From: a virus
DNA length: 27,053 nt
Direction: 5' to 3' (one strand)
Virus record (IMG/VR): IMGVR_UViG_3300028423_001190
Location: 1 to 27,053 of that record
Position numbers and translations under genes: made by a program. The notes under the pieces are model-generated. The model did not search any database. It was not told the DNA's origin and saw only the letters and a program-made list of their open reading frames with translations. Shown here piece by piece: positions 15,353 to 23,654 of the stretch (within the stretch, counting starts at the first letter, position 1; each line of letters begins with the position of its first letter).

Positions 15353-16019
15353 TTCTCATAAATCTTGTGTATTGTTCTAAGTCTAAATCGCCTTCATATA
15401 AAACTGTTGACATAGGTGTTTGGTTTCTAAAATCTTTCAAATTATTCACACAATTTACGTGTTCTTTAATATCGTAAAAATTATTACTTTGTAGGATAAC
15501 AATAGTATTATTAGGTATATTTGCATACCATTTATTAAAATCTTCTATGTGCTCACAACTTGTGTTGATAATAGTATCTGGGTTTTCGGTTAATTCTACT
15601 AAAGAACTATTAGCTCTATAGGTTACATGAGTAGCAGGATATTCCATTTCTAGTATATCTAAAGTACTTGCTTTAAATTTCCATCCGTCCTTAACCCATG
15701 ATTTATTAATAGATTCAGCTATTTCAGCACAATTAGTGTCGATATCAAAACTTCTAATTACTTTAAATTTTTTTGAAACTTGTTCAAACATCATGCCAGC
15801 AAGTGTTCCATACCAGCCACCGCAAATAAAAACTACGCCCAAATTATCAGGTAAATTATCGATTAACCACTGTTTGCTTTTTATCTGTCCCCAAGACAAA
15901 CAATCTGACAAATCTACTTCGTATTGATCGATTGTATTCCTAATATTTTTAAGTAAATTAGACTGTGTTAATAGATGTAACCTACCGAAAATATCTTTAT
16001 CGTCTTGCCAATTTATCAT
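15330..16019 (-). CDS. Class I SAM-dependent methyltransferase-like protein
   Basis: A 229-residue protein with a Rossmann methyltransferase pattern: VVFICGGWYGTLAGMM (62-77, motif I, Gly-rich), FKVIRSFDIDTNC (85-97, where D92 or D94 would bind the SAM ribose), and DTIINTSCEHIEDFNKW (from about 138, motif IV-like) followed by an NNTIVILQSNNF strand. Length is normal. Expected role: methyl transfer to O, N or C of a small molecule, glycan or protein; the target cannot be read from sequence. It sits between a GT-A-like gene and a radical SAM gene, overlapping both by 23 bases, so it probably belongs to the same tailoring pathway. Confidence 0.8.
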   Translation of the reverse strand: MINWQDDKDIFGRLHLLTQSNLLKNIRNTIDQYEVDLSDCLSWGQIKSKQWLIDNLPDNLGVVFICGGWYGTLAGMMFEQVSKKFKVIRSFDIDTNCAEIAESINKSWVKDGWKFKASTLDILEMEYPATHVTYRANSSLVELTENPDTIINTSCEHIEDFNKWYANIPNNTIVILQSNNFYDIKEHVNCVNNLKDFRNQTPMSTVLYEGDLDLEQYTRFMRIGYKSEK

Positions 16020-17325
16020 ATTGTTCCTTTAACCAATCGAAGTCGTTAATCTTAAGTAATTTACATGGATTATCTTTGTTAATCTCGCCGAATTCTTTAC
16101 CAGCTTTTGCACCTTTAATTGCGTCTATACCAAAAGGTTTGTTCGTGCCAACATTACACCATGTGTCTAATCTCTTTTTAGTTTCTTGATCTTTTTGTCT
16201 GTCTATAACGTTACTTGCTAATTTTGCACATTCTCTAAATCCCGACTTCCAAGCATTAAACGAATCTGTATTAAATGCAGTTATATTTGAAATTTCTTTG
16301 ATAGGCTTGAACTTATTGGATATTGATGTAGTCATGTCTGGTTTACTAGTATCCATATTAATTGTCATGGCGGTAGGTAACAGTTTTACACCTCCGTAAC
16401 CGTATATTAATCCGTTTACGGGATTTTGCGATCTGCAGACATGAACTGTATCTCTTTCCCATCTAGGTACTTGGTAATCAAAATCAAAATCATCTTTGAT
16501 TTGTGCGTCTCCATCTACTACCCAAAACATCTCTGTTTTTACTTTTTTAGCAGCTTCAATATGAGCATTGTGTATACCTTTTACACCATGAACTCTTTTT
16601 GTATTAGGGAATCTACTTTTTAGCTTTTCGAAATTTTGTTCCGCGTTTGGTTCGTTATAGCTAATAAAAACAATATCAAATGCTTTTGGCCAAGATGCTT
16701 GTGTGTCAACTTCTTTCTTTTGTGTGAAAAATCTATATTCGAATTCTTTTTTTGTAATTGGACTGTTTGTATTATGTAGACTTATTCCATCGTAAAATTT
16801 GCCATTAAGTAACACATGAGGATACTTTTCGTACATAGGTGCTTGATATGAAAAATCAAAATTAGAATTTATTTTTACATCACTAGGAATAACCCAGAAG
16901 AATTCTGTGGTTGTTTTCTCAAGTGCGTTTAGGTATTCTTCATATGTGTCAATGTAGAATCTATCATAAGATACAGGAGTAGAAGCAACTATGTCAACTT
17001 CTTTCTTTTGTGTGAAAAATCTATATTCGAATTCTTTTTCAGTTGGCAGATTATTTTTTGGTATTAAACAAACACCATCATAATAATCTCCGTTACTAAA
17101 AACATGAACTACATCCTGGCTCCAATCATCGGGTTCGTATGAAAAATCAAAATCTTCATTTGTTTGTATATCGTCAAGTACTGCCCAAAAGAATCTAGTT
17201 AAACACTTTCGTTTTGCATCTAGCAAACTGGATGCTCTTTTTGCGTTAGGAAATTGTTCTTTTAGTTTTTGCCAATTTTCATTTGCATTGGGTTCTCCAT
17301 ATGAAAGAAATATAATATCGTACAT
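15997..17325 (-). CDS. GT-A-like protein with internal triplicated module
   Basis: A 442-residue protein built from three related modules at about residues 1-111, 112-208 and 216-325, then a C-terminal part. Modules 1 and 3 open with IIFLSYGEPNANEN and IVFISYNEPNAEQN; all three contain FFW/MFW...DFDF. Only module 3 keeps a DxD-like DGD (261-263), typical of metal-dependent GT-A glycosyltransferases; the others read LDD and PSD. Module 3 plus the C-terminus corresponds to the whole 300-residue protein at 20086-20988. The phrase EFEYRFFTQKKEVD occurs twice, 96 residues apart, encoded by identical DNA. I infer a nucleotide-sugar-binding or glycosyltransferase-like enzyme with two added, probably non-catalytic, modules. 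No named family is certain. Confidence 0.78.
   Translation of the reverse strand: MYDIIFLSYGEPNANENWQKLKEQFPNAKRASSLLDAKRKCLTRFFWAVLDDIQTNEDFDFSYEPDDWSQDVVHVFSNGDYYDGVCLIPKNNLPTEKEFEYRFFTQKKEVDIVASTPVSYDRFYIDTYEEYLNALEKTTTEFFWVIPSDVKINSNFDFSYQAPMYEKYPHVLLNGKFYDGISLHNTNSPITKKEFEYRFFTQKKEVDTQASWPKAFDIVFISYNEPNAEQNFEKLKSRFPNTKRVHGVKGIHNAHIEAAKKVKTEMFWVVDGDAQIKDDFDFDYQVPRWERDTVHVCRSQNPVNGLIYGYGGVKLLPTAMTINMDTSKPDMTTSISNKFKPIKEISNITAFNTDSFNAWKSGFRECAKLASNVIDRQKDQETKKRLDTWCNVGTNKPFGIDAIKGAKAGKEFGEINKDNPCKLLKINDFDWLKEQYDKLARR
16704..16751. repeat. 48-base exact direct repeat, copy A
   Basis: This 48-base stretch inside the GT-A-like gene is identical to 16992-17039. The copies are 288 bases apart (96 codons), so the repeat preserves the frame and both encode EFEYRFFTQKKEVD and flanking residues. 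Identity at third codon positions points to a recent duplication or gene conversion, while the rest of the modules has diverged. Confidence 0.93.
16992..17039. repeat. 48-base exact direct repeat, copy B
   Basis: Second copy of the exact repeat at 16704-16751, in module 1 of the GT-A-like protein. Unequal recombination between the copies would delete or add one 96-residue module in frame. Confidence 0.93.
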
Positions 17326-18701
17326 TAGTGTTCCTTATTTGCCCAATAAAAATCATTTAGCTCTGGAAAAGTTTTTAGAAAATCGGTTTTTCTTCTTGAA
17401 TCGTGCTGATCTACAAATCTACAAAAGTCTTCTCGGTTAAGTTGTAGTTCATCTCCGGTATAACGAAATCGTTCTATCCATTTTACGACTCTTTCTAGTT
17501 TTTTATATTCTGTTTCCGTGAATTTAAAAGAATTATTTTCTTCGCAGTTAGATTTCATATAGTCTAGTGTAGTATACATTCTTTCTATCATCCTGTCATC
17601 TGCAATTTGAGCCGATAAATGCGGAGGCTCTATCAAGTAAGGTGTATCAAAATTTACTCTCTGTATGCCTTGTGTATTATAACAAGCTCTTAATTCTAGT
17701 ATTTTGTCTAACAGTAAATCAAAATTAGGCATGCTCAAAAAATTAAAAGTAATCATAAAGTTTATAGTGCTTTTTGGCACCATATTTAGATAGATGTCTA
17801 TATTTTCTAAAAACTTTTCTTGATTGAAGCCAAAACGAATGTATTCAGTCTGAGGGCCCCAAGTATCAACAGAGGTAAACGTACTTACTTGCTTTATTTT
17901 GTTTCCATTAACAAGATCGGCTACTCTGTTTGCGTATTTTTTCAAATTTCTTTGAGGAATACACATGTTTGTATTTACAGACCATTCAAGATTAGGATTA
18001 GGATTTTCTGAAATGTAGTCTAAACTTTTAAACACATTAGAACTAAGAAGAGGCTCACCGCCGGTCACTCTGAAAGTGTGTAGGTGCGGATAAACTTCAG
18101 GAAACCATTTCCAAAATGCTTCAATATAGGGATTTTCTTCTTCCCGCTTCCATACTTGGTCTGATATTGAATACTGTCTCTTATTCACAGGATTTTTTAG
18201 ATCATAATCGCCGTGTTTTACAATTTCCGAATGCCAGCTCGAAGAAACAGAGCTTGCACAGTAAGAACATTTTAGATTACATTCGAAACCAAAATTTACT
18301 TCAAGGTATCTAGGGTACACATCTTCTGAACCGTCCATTTTTGCTGTTTTGTCTATGAGAGGCGTTGACCACTCTTCAGATGAACGAAGATATCTGTCAG
18401 ATATTTGATCACCGTCGAGGTCTTCTATGTTCCAGCAGTAGGAACATTCATCAGGACGGCCACCTTCTAGCATTATGCGTCTCTGTTCTTTTTTCCAATC
18501 AGTATTATGCAGCTTAGAAGGATCTTTTTTCACTTCTTCTAGAGGAATCGGGTGAGGCATTGGGTGATAGCAAGAGTGATTTACTCCTGTATGTAAATGT
18601 AAACTGACATGGTACCATTTTGCCATACAAAATCCTGACCCGATTGCATTTATTTTTTCTTTTATTTTTTTAATTTCATCTGGATTCATAAATTCTTGCA
18701 C
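17325..18701 (-). CDS. Twitch-type radical SAM enzyme, tandem copy 2
   Basis: A 458-residue protein. The core motif is CNLKCSYC (C141, C145, C148) and VTGGEPLLS (G214-P217) binds SAM. The N-terminal region carries C25 (FCMAKW), C44 (HSCYHP) and C86/C89 (ECSYCW), probably ligands of an auxiliary cluster. Segments such as HLHTGVNHSCYHPMPH and IPLEEVKKDPSKLHNT are nearly shared with the protein at 18686-20086, as are the C-terminal QHDSRRKTDFLKTFPELNDF and related phrases, so the two are tandem duplicates. The start overlaps the upstream stop by 16 bases and the stop overlaps the GT-A-like start by one base. SPASM/twitch enzymes modify peptides, sugars or alcohols; which applies here is unknown. 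Confidence 0.9.
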   Translation of the reverse strand: MQEFMNPDEIKKIKEKINAIGSGFCMAKWYHVSLHLHTGVNHSCYHPMPHPIPLEEVKKDPSKLHNTDWKKEQRRIMLEGGRPDECSYCWNIEDLDGDQISDRYLRSSEEWSTPLIDKTAKMDGSEDVYPRYLEVNFGFECNLKCSYCASSVSSSWHSEIVKHGDYDLKNPVNKRQYSISDQVWKREEENPYIEAFWKWFPEVYPHLHTFRVTGGEPLLSSNVFKSLDYISENPNPNLEWSVNTNMCIPQRNLKKYANRVADLVNGNKIKQVSTFTSVDTWGPQTEYIRFGFNQEKFLENIDIYLNMVPKSTINFMITFNFLSMPNFDLLLDKILELRACYNTQGIQRVNFDTPYLIEPPHLSAQIADDRMIERMYTTLDYMKSNCEENNSFKFTETEYKKLERVVKWIERFRYTGDELQLNREDFCRFVDQHDSRRKTDFLKTFPELNDFYWANKEH

Positions 18702-20086
18702 TCAAAATAAAAATCTTCCATTTCAGGAAAAGTATCTAAGAAATTTGTACCACGTCTTTTGTCATGTTCGTCAACAAATTTAACAAAATCTTGTCTATTC
18801 GTTACTTCGTCTTGCTTGCCTTTATAATAATTGTCTTTCAAGATAGAATATATTCTCTGCATTCTGTTTATTTCGTGCTCGTAAAATCCGTTACCACATA
18901 GAGGAGGCCAATAAGCATGCTCTTTGTTTTGATACATGTATGTAACCTGATCTTCTACTTTCTTTACGTATTCTCGATTTAGAACAAAGATAGTTTGGTG
19001 AGGCGGCCAACGCAGATACGATACATCAAGGCTCACCGGATTTCGACGTTCTGGCCCTGTGTTAAATTCCTGTCTTAGTTTAAGAAAATCTCTCATAAAT
19101 TCTCTAAAACTAGTAACACTTAGAGCGTTATAGGTTGCCATATTTGTAAGTTTAGAGTCAGGTATTTCATCAAGTATTCTATAACAGTTATCGAACCATT
19201 TGTTATAGTCTAAGCCGTTGCGTATATACTCTGCCTTTTGGCCATGGGCATCGCAACTGGTATAAATCTTAAATTCTCGAATTAACCCTTCTCCTTGTAT
19301 TCTTTTAACTTTTTCTATCAGTTTGTCGATCAACGGATTAGGTACCACAAGATTGGAATTAATACTGAGTTCGAGATCAGTATTAGGATTTTCTATAATA
19401 TAATCTAGGACTTTAAAAGTGTGGCGAGTCATTAACGGTTCCCCGCCTGTTATTCTAAAAGTGTGTAGATCAGGATATAAATCGGGCCACCACTGCCAAA
19501 ATGCTTCTACATAAGGATTATTTTCTCTTTCTGGTATTGGTGTTTTTTCCTGTTGTTTTATCCAGTCAAGGTTGTTGAATCTAGTAGAAGTAGGATATCC
19601 GCCGTGCTGTTTTATCTCTTCCATCCAGGTAGAACTTACTTCAGGAGAGCAGTACGAACACTTGAAATTACAAGAATTAGAAAAAGATACTTCAAGATAA
19701 GAAGGATTGATGTTTTTTGTACTGCCTGCTTCGATAATTTCTTTTTCATTATCTGCCCAAGGTTGAATGCTCTTTGTAATTCTATCTGAATAAACATTTT
19801 CACTATCTTTTGAGTCTTCGACTCGCCAACAGTAATCACATTCATTAGGACGTTCTCCCTTAAGCATTAGTTCGCGTTGTTGTTTTTTATACGCTGTGTT
19901 ATGCAGAGCAGAAGGATCTTTTTCAACCTCTTCTAGAGGAATCTTGTGCGGTGCAGGATGATGGCAAGAGTGTGTAAAGCCATTATGGAGGTGCAGGGTT
20001 ACCTGCTTCCACTTTGCAAAACACATCGAAGGAGATATTTTGTTTAATTTTTGTCTAAAAATTTCAAGATCATTTCTAATATCCAT
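18686..20086 (-). CDS. Twitch-type radical SAM enzyme, tandem copy 1
   Basis: A 466-residue paralogue of the 17325-18701 product. The core motif is CNFKCSYC (C139, C143, C146) and ITGGEPLMT (about 212-220) binds SAM. N-terminal cysteines C22 (MCFAKW), C41 (HSCHHP) and C83/C86 (ECDYCW) match those of the paralogue one for one. Both proteins share PYVEAFW/PYIEAFW before the GGEP strand, a single-residue-spaced HLH motif and the same C-terminal fold. Tandem retention of two diverged copies suggests two related substrates or two positions on one substrate. ATG 20084-20086 shares one base with the upstream stop (TAATG), so the two are tightly coupled to the GT-A-like gene. Confidence 0.9.
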   Translation of the reverse strand: MDIRNDLEIFRQKLNKISPSMCFAKWKQVTLHLHNGFTHSCHHPAPHKIPLEEVEKDPSALHNTAYKKQQRELMLKGERPNECDYCWRVEDSKDSENVYSDRITKSIQPWADNEKEIIEAGSTKNINPSYLEVSFSNSCNFKCSYCSPEVSSTWMEEIKQHGGYPTSTRFNNLDWIKQQEKTPIPERENNPYVEAFWQWWPDLYPDLHTFRITGGEPLMTRHTFKVLDYIIENPNTDLELSINSNLVVPNPLIDKLIEKVKRIQGEGLIREFKIYTSCDAHGQKAEYIRNGLDYNKWFDNCYRILDEIPDSKLTNMATYNALSVTSFREFMRDFLKLRQEFNTGPERRNPVSLDVSYLRWPPHQTIFVLNREYVKKVEDQVTYMYQNKEHAYWPPLCGNGFYEHEINRMQRIYSILKDNYYKGKQDEVTNRQDFVKFVDEHDKRRGTNFLDTFPEMEDFYFECKNL

Positions 20087-20988
20087 TATTTTAATCTTTT
20101 AAATGTTCTCGGCGTATTTCTATAAACAGATTTAAAAAATCTGTTACCTGATTCGTCAAGTGTTGAAATATCAAGACCAAGCTTTTGACTTAGAGATTCG
20201 CCTAACTCTTGAATCTTTTGTTGTAGATTGCTATTACTAGTTTTAGAATAGTAATTTTTCCATTGTTCAGTTAGGTACTCAAAATCTCTCACTTGTGTAT
20301 AGTCCCAATCCGTACAATTAGTCAAATAACAGCCTTCCCTTGCTCCATATATACTCCATAAGCCGTTTTCTACGTCGGCACCTATCGAACACCATATTTT
20401 TAACCGTTCTAGATTCTGCCACCATACTGTTTTGATGTCTTTGACTGGTGATCCTTGATTGAGGCTCATCTTTACACCTTCTCTGAACCCTGCTCTGAAC
20501 GCTTGAAAGGCAGATGCGTTAGTATAGGAGGTAGAAAAGTTTTCATTGAATTGATAGTACAAGTCATCGAAACAAAATTCTACTAAAGAACGACTGTCTT
20601 TTCCGGTCGATGCTTCGTGAGTGCGCATATTTTGAACAAAATTCTTGTTCCATAATTTTAAACCGCCGTTGCCGTACATCAAGTTATTGACGTGTATTTT
20701 GCCACACCATGAAAAGACATGATCATGCGTTAAGCCTAGCTCGTCTAAGTCAATTTCCTGTACTAAGAATTTAGGATCTATCTGATTGTCACCGTCTACT
20801 GTAACAAAGTGATCTGTTTCTGATAAATCGGCACAGGCTTTGTGCGCTGCATCGGACCCTTTTACTCCGTGAACTCGTTTTGCCCAAGGGATCTTTTGAC
20901 AGAGGTCAGCGTAATTTTTTTCTGCGTTTGGTTCGTCGTAGGATAGAAATATAATATCTTGTTCTATAATTCTAATTTTATCAGTCAT
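20086..20988 (-). CDS. GT-A-like glycosyltransferase family protein
   Basis: A 300-residue protein starting IIEQDIIFLSYDEPNAEKN and continuing AKRVHGVKGSDAAHKAC, then FVTVDGDNQIDP, where D65-G66-D67 is a DxD-like metal and nucleotide-sugar site. LMYGNGGLKLWN and an AFQAFRAGFREGVKMS helix follow. The same series of motifs forms module 3 and the C-terminus of the 15997-17325 protein. The GT-A reading rests on the N-terminal strand, the helix and the DGD; no specific GT family is recognised. It directly precedes the twitch radical SAM pair, so the order here is GT, rSAM, rSAM, GT. It may act on the same acceptor as those enzymes (inference). Confidence 0.75.
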   Translation of the reverse strand: MTDKIRIIEQDIIFLSYDEPNAEKNYADLCQKIPWAKRVHGVKGSDAAHKACADLSETDHFVTVDGDNQIDPKFLVQEIDLDELGLTHDHVFSWCGKIHVNNLMYGNGGLKLWNKNFVQNMRTHEASTGKDSRSLVEFCFDDLYYQFNENFSTSYTNASAFQAFRAGFREGVKMSLNQGSPVKDIKTVWWQNLERLKIWCSIGADVENGLWSIYGAREGCYLTNCTDWDYTQVRDFEYLTEQWKNYYSKTSNSNLQQKIQELGESLSQKLGLDISTLDESGNRFFKSVYRNTPRTFKRLK

Positions 20989-21556
20989 TTATAACTCTTT
21001 TAAGCTGGTATGTGTCAAATTTCCTAGCTGTAAAAACACTTAAGGGAATGTCTTTGTATTCGAAATCTGCCGTAAAAGGCAATACTGCATAATTATCACT
21101 AAATGCCTCAGAAAAATCTACAGAAAGAGTTTTATAAAGAATATTAGGATCATGCTTTTTAGTAACAGCAAAATACAAAACTTGATTTAGTCCAACATTG
21201 TTTTTTCTTAGATTGTTTTTTAGTCGAGATCCAATCTTAATTTTCCAGCATTTTTCAAAAATATTGTGTTCTATTAGAATGTCAGGATCATTTTCCTTAT
21301 TTTCTGGTATTTCATAGATAAAATCATTTACATCTGATCCATCAAATGTTTGGATAAACTTGTGTTGTAGTTCTAACTGTTTTGTTTTTGCATTATATTC
21401 TACTCTATAATTCCTTCGAGGCTCTTTCCCGTCAAGCAAAGCTGTGATTTCTGATAGCTCAACAGGAATAGAATTGTCTTTGTCTTGTTTAGGACTTATT
21501 CCTATAACTTTACCTGTTTTGTCCTCAAAATTCACATACATTATAGCTTCAGGCAT
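20981..21556 (-). CDS. Conserved hypothetical protein
   Basis: A 191-residue soluble protein of unknown function. It begins MPEAIMYVNFEDKTGKVIGISPKQ and looks mostly beta-stranded (YRVEYNAKTKQLELQH; CWKIKIGSR; VLYFAVTKKHDPNILYKTLSVDF), ending in a SVFTARKFDTYQL strand. This resembles small phage structural or accessory proteins more than an enzyme. It has one cysteine and no metal or nucleotide motif. It overlaps the neighbouring genes by 16 and 8 bases within the early operon. Possibilities are a virion or tail-assembly protein, or a binding partner of the glycosyltransferase-like enzymes. Confidence 0.8.
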   Translation of the reverse strand: MPEAIMYVNFEDKTGKVIGISPKQDKDNSIPVELSEITALLDGKEPRRNYRVEYNAKTKQLELQHKFIQTFDGSDVNDFIYEIPENKENDPDILIEHNIFEKCWKIKIGSRLKNNLRKNNVGLNQVLYFAVTKKHDPNILYKTLSVDFSEAFSDNYAVLPFTADFEYKDIPLSVFTARKFDTYQLKRVIND

Positions 21557-22371
21557 TGTTCATACTTTCCTATTATGTCATCTGTGCAAAAATCTTTCTC
21601 TGTGTAATGAAAAACTGTGTCCTGTCTATGATTTCCTATTTTTAACTGCAGATCTTCTGCGAGATATACTCCTACTCGATCTTGCCATCTTGTCGTTGAG
21701 TTTCGCCAGTTCTGAATCTGAGATTTCATATGCACTATCTGCGGTAAATCGTTTGCGTGATTAGAAATATCGGTTTCGCAATCTAGAATTTTTGCTACAA
21801 TTGCTGTTGTAATGTCCATAGAAGGCTGTTTTGGGTAGTGTTTTCGACAAAATTCACCATAGAATAGCTCCCAATTATTAGACACCATCTCTGTCCACTC
21901 GTAAAATTCGTGTGTGAAGTTCCCTTTTTTAAAATAAAACAAACAGTTATAAAAGTTGGGCAAATTATTCTCTGTAAAGGCTTTTCTATAATAATCGGAT
22001 GTGACTTTTTCTTTTCGATATGTAAAAACTTCTGTAGGAAAGTACATATTGTAATTTTCAGCAAAATTCCAGAAATAATCTAGGTTTTCCAGAACTAAGA
22101 CGTCCGAATCTAATACGACAGTTTCAAAATAAGGCGTTGCATGATATATCTTCCACCGATTATCTGTACACAGACCTGTTTCTGACGGTTTATACCAAGG
22201 AATTTCTATTATTTTGTCAAATATAGACGCATATTTCCTAGAGACCTTGGTATTTGTTATCAAACTAACTGGATATTCATTTTTTGATGCCTGTAAGCTT
22301 AATGCTGCAAGGTATGCTTGCTTGACATAGTCAGTGCCCTCTGCATAAATGACAAATCCTTTATAGTTCAT
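21541..22371 (-). CDS. Glycosyltransferase-like protein (GT8-like, DSD motif)
   Basis: A 276-residue protein with the layout of GT-A enzymes of the GT8 kind: an N-terminal strand GFVIYAEGTDYVKQAYLAA, then SLITNTKV, and YFETVVLDSDVLVLENLD, where D88-S89-D90 is the metal/nucleotide-sugar DxD. The C-terminal third contains PSMDITTAIVAKILDCE and an HFxE-like HYTEKDF. It is a diverged paralogue of the 22361-23251 protein; both start with a GFVIYA/GVLVFA strand, a YVKQA/YIKQA helix and a VLDxDxxI strand. It probably transfers a sugar to a cell-surface or virion acceptor. Overlaps of 11 and 16 bases tie it into the operon. Confidence 0.77.
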   Translation of the reverse strand: MNYKGFVIYAEGTDYVKQAYLAALSLQASKNEYPVSLITNTKVSRKYASIFDKIIEIPWYKPSETGLCTDNRWKIYHATPYFETVVLDSDVLVLENLDYFWNFAENYNMYFPTEVFTYRKEKVTSDYYRKAFTENNLPNFYNCLFYFKKGNFTHEFYEWTEMVSNNWELFYGEFCRKHYPKQPSMDITTAIVAKILDCETDISNHANDLPQIVHMKSQIQNWRNSTTRWQDRVGVYLAEDLQLKIGNHRQDTVFHYTEKDFCTDDIIGKYEQCLKL

Positions 22372-23251
22372 CTAAGCACCTATTTAAACTGAACTTATTC
22401 ATAAAGTGTAAATTAAGATCTTTTACTCGTAAAGGAGTATATTCGCCGTCATACATGGGTTTTTCAAGCAAAACCAAAAGAGAATCATCATTTATATTCC
22501 ATAATATACACTTGTCTGAACAAAAATACAGTGTTCCTGGAGGCGTTTTTGCAAAATCACCTGATTGATATCCGTTCATTATGTGTATTGCTATAGAAAA
22601 TGCATAATCATTACGAAAATAAGGCGAATTTATTTGGAAAATATTGTTATAGTGCTGCCAATTTTCTTGAATATGCTGAACTAAATCAAAAAACAATTTG
22701 TTTTCTTGGCTTTTTCTAAAAAACACACAAGTTGCCCAATAAAAATCTACCGAAGTGTCTGAAATTCTTACGAAATCATCGCCTCTATCTATGTCGACTA
22801 GTTCAATCGAATTCTTATAAAGCAATAAATCATGACTCTGATCGAAACATTTCAGCCATTCTGAGTTGGAAATTATGATGTCAGTATCTAAGACCAATGT
22901 CTCGTCGTAAGGAGATAATTCGTACGCAAGAGCTCTGGATTGATTCTTCCATTCTAATTGTTTATTAACCAGTGACCCGTCCCAGAATTTTTTTTGGCTT
23001 ACTAATTCTTTTGCACAAAGAACAGAGTCGTTGTCTAGATGTTCAGAATCCCATACCAGCCCTATTACATTGTCGAACATGTCTTGCCAGTCGAGATATT
23101 GAGTTTTTAGAAAAGATACACTGTCTGTTACTACCGTGGTAGGCAAATTGAGATATTTTTTTGCTCGTTCAGCAACGAAACGTGCCTGTTTAATGTAGTC
23201 TATTTGTGAATTGTTCCTTGCAAAAACTAAAACGCCTTTATGCTGATTCAT
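22361..23251 (-). CDS. Glycosyltransferase-like protein (DTD motif)
   Basis: A 296-residue relative of the 21541-22371 protein. The N-terminal GVLVFARNNSQIDYIKQARF and LPTTVVTDSV are followed by a second nucleotide-binding strand, DETLVLDTDIIISNSEW, with D122-T123-D124 as the DxD. DFYWATCVFFRKS and NDYAFSIAIHIM match the acceptor-side segments of the downstream paralogue. Length is typical of short GT-A enzymes. It is the second gene of the operon, overlapping the conserved small protein gene by 14 bases. The sugar donor and acceptor are unknown. Confidence 0.76.
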   Translation of the reverse strand: MNQHKGVLVFARNNSQIDYIKQARFVAERAKKYLNLPTTVVTDSVSFLKTQYLDWQDMFDNVIGLVWDSEHLDNDSVLCAKELVSQKKFWDGSLVNKQLEWKNQSRALAYELSPYDETLVLDTDIIISNSEWLKCFDQSHDLLLYKNSIELVDIDRGDDFVRISDTSVDFYWATCVFFRKSQENKLFFDLVQHIQENWQHYNNIFQINSPYFRNDYAFSIAIHIMNGYQSGDFAKTPPGTLYFCSDKCILWNINDDSLLVLLEKPMYDGEYTPLRVKDLNLHFMNKFSLNRCLDEL

Positions 23252-23597
23252 ATCCCGCCAATTTCATAGTAGATCTGTTTTTTATTAGTTTTTGATATTC
23301 TTGATGATATGTATTAGCTGCAGTAAAGTATGTATCCATAATATCTGCGAAAAAATCTTCTAGATTTTCAACTAGAACAGGTAATTCGTTATCGTCAATT
23401 AGTACAATGTTATCTGTGTTATCTTTATCAACTAGTAAACTTACAAAAGTAACAAGCTGTTTTGTAACTGTAAATTGAGCACCGTTACAATAATAAACTG
23501 ATGATTCTCGAAATTTTTCTTTAAGAACTCTTTTTTGATTGTTAAGAGTTACCATATAGTTAGAAAATTCTAATGCCTTTTCTAATCTTTCGTCCAT
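23238..23597 (-). CDS. Small conserved phage protein, first gene of the early operon
   Basis: A 119-residue acidic protein, MDERLEKALEFSNYMVTLNN..., with a coiled or helical N-terminus, a central QFTVTKQLVTFVSLLVD and a C-terminal helix (FTAANTYHQEYQKLIKNRS). From memory it resembles a small uncharacterised protein common in T4-like marine phages, usually without known function. AGGAG at 23604-23608, six bases before the ATG, is the best ribosome binding site in the operon, and a strong sigma70-type promoter stands just upstream. It is therefore the likely leader gene of the 17 kb - strand operon. Confidence 0.83.
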   Translation of the reverse strand: MDERLEKALEFSNYMVTLNNQKRVLKEKFRESSVYYCNGAQFTVTKQLVTFVSLLVDKDNTDNIVLIDDNELPVLVENLEDFFADIMDTYFTAANTYHQEYQKLIKNRSTMKLAGYESA

Positions 23598-23623
23598 TGA
23601 ATACTCCTATATGTTTGTCAGTT

Positions 23624-23652
23624 ATTATACTGCAGTTTAATTAGACAGTCAA
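23624..23652 (-). promoter_or_regulatory. Sigma70-type promoter of the - strand operon
   Basis: On the - strand, TTGACT (23647-23652) and TATAAT (23624-23629) are separated by exactly 17 bases. This matches 11 of 12 consensus positions for the bacterial housekeeping sigma factor. It lies in the only sizeable gap upstream of 23597, and transcription would start near 23617, just before AGGAG and the ATG. In T4-like phages such promoters drive early genes read by the unmodified host polymerase. All downstream genes to 6663 overlap or are separated by at most 42 bases, so a single early transcript is plausible. Confidence 0.85.
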
Positions 23653-23654
23653 GT

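Noticed and set aside
1527-23251. RiPP biosynthetic cluster with a small precursor peptide
   Set aside because: Several twitch/SPASM-like enzymes hint at peptide modification, but there is no room for a precursor gene in the gaps and no recognisable precursor, transporter or leader peptidase.
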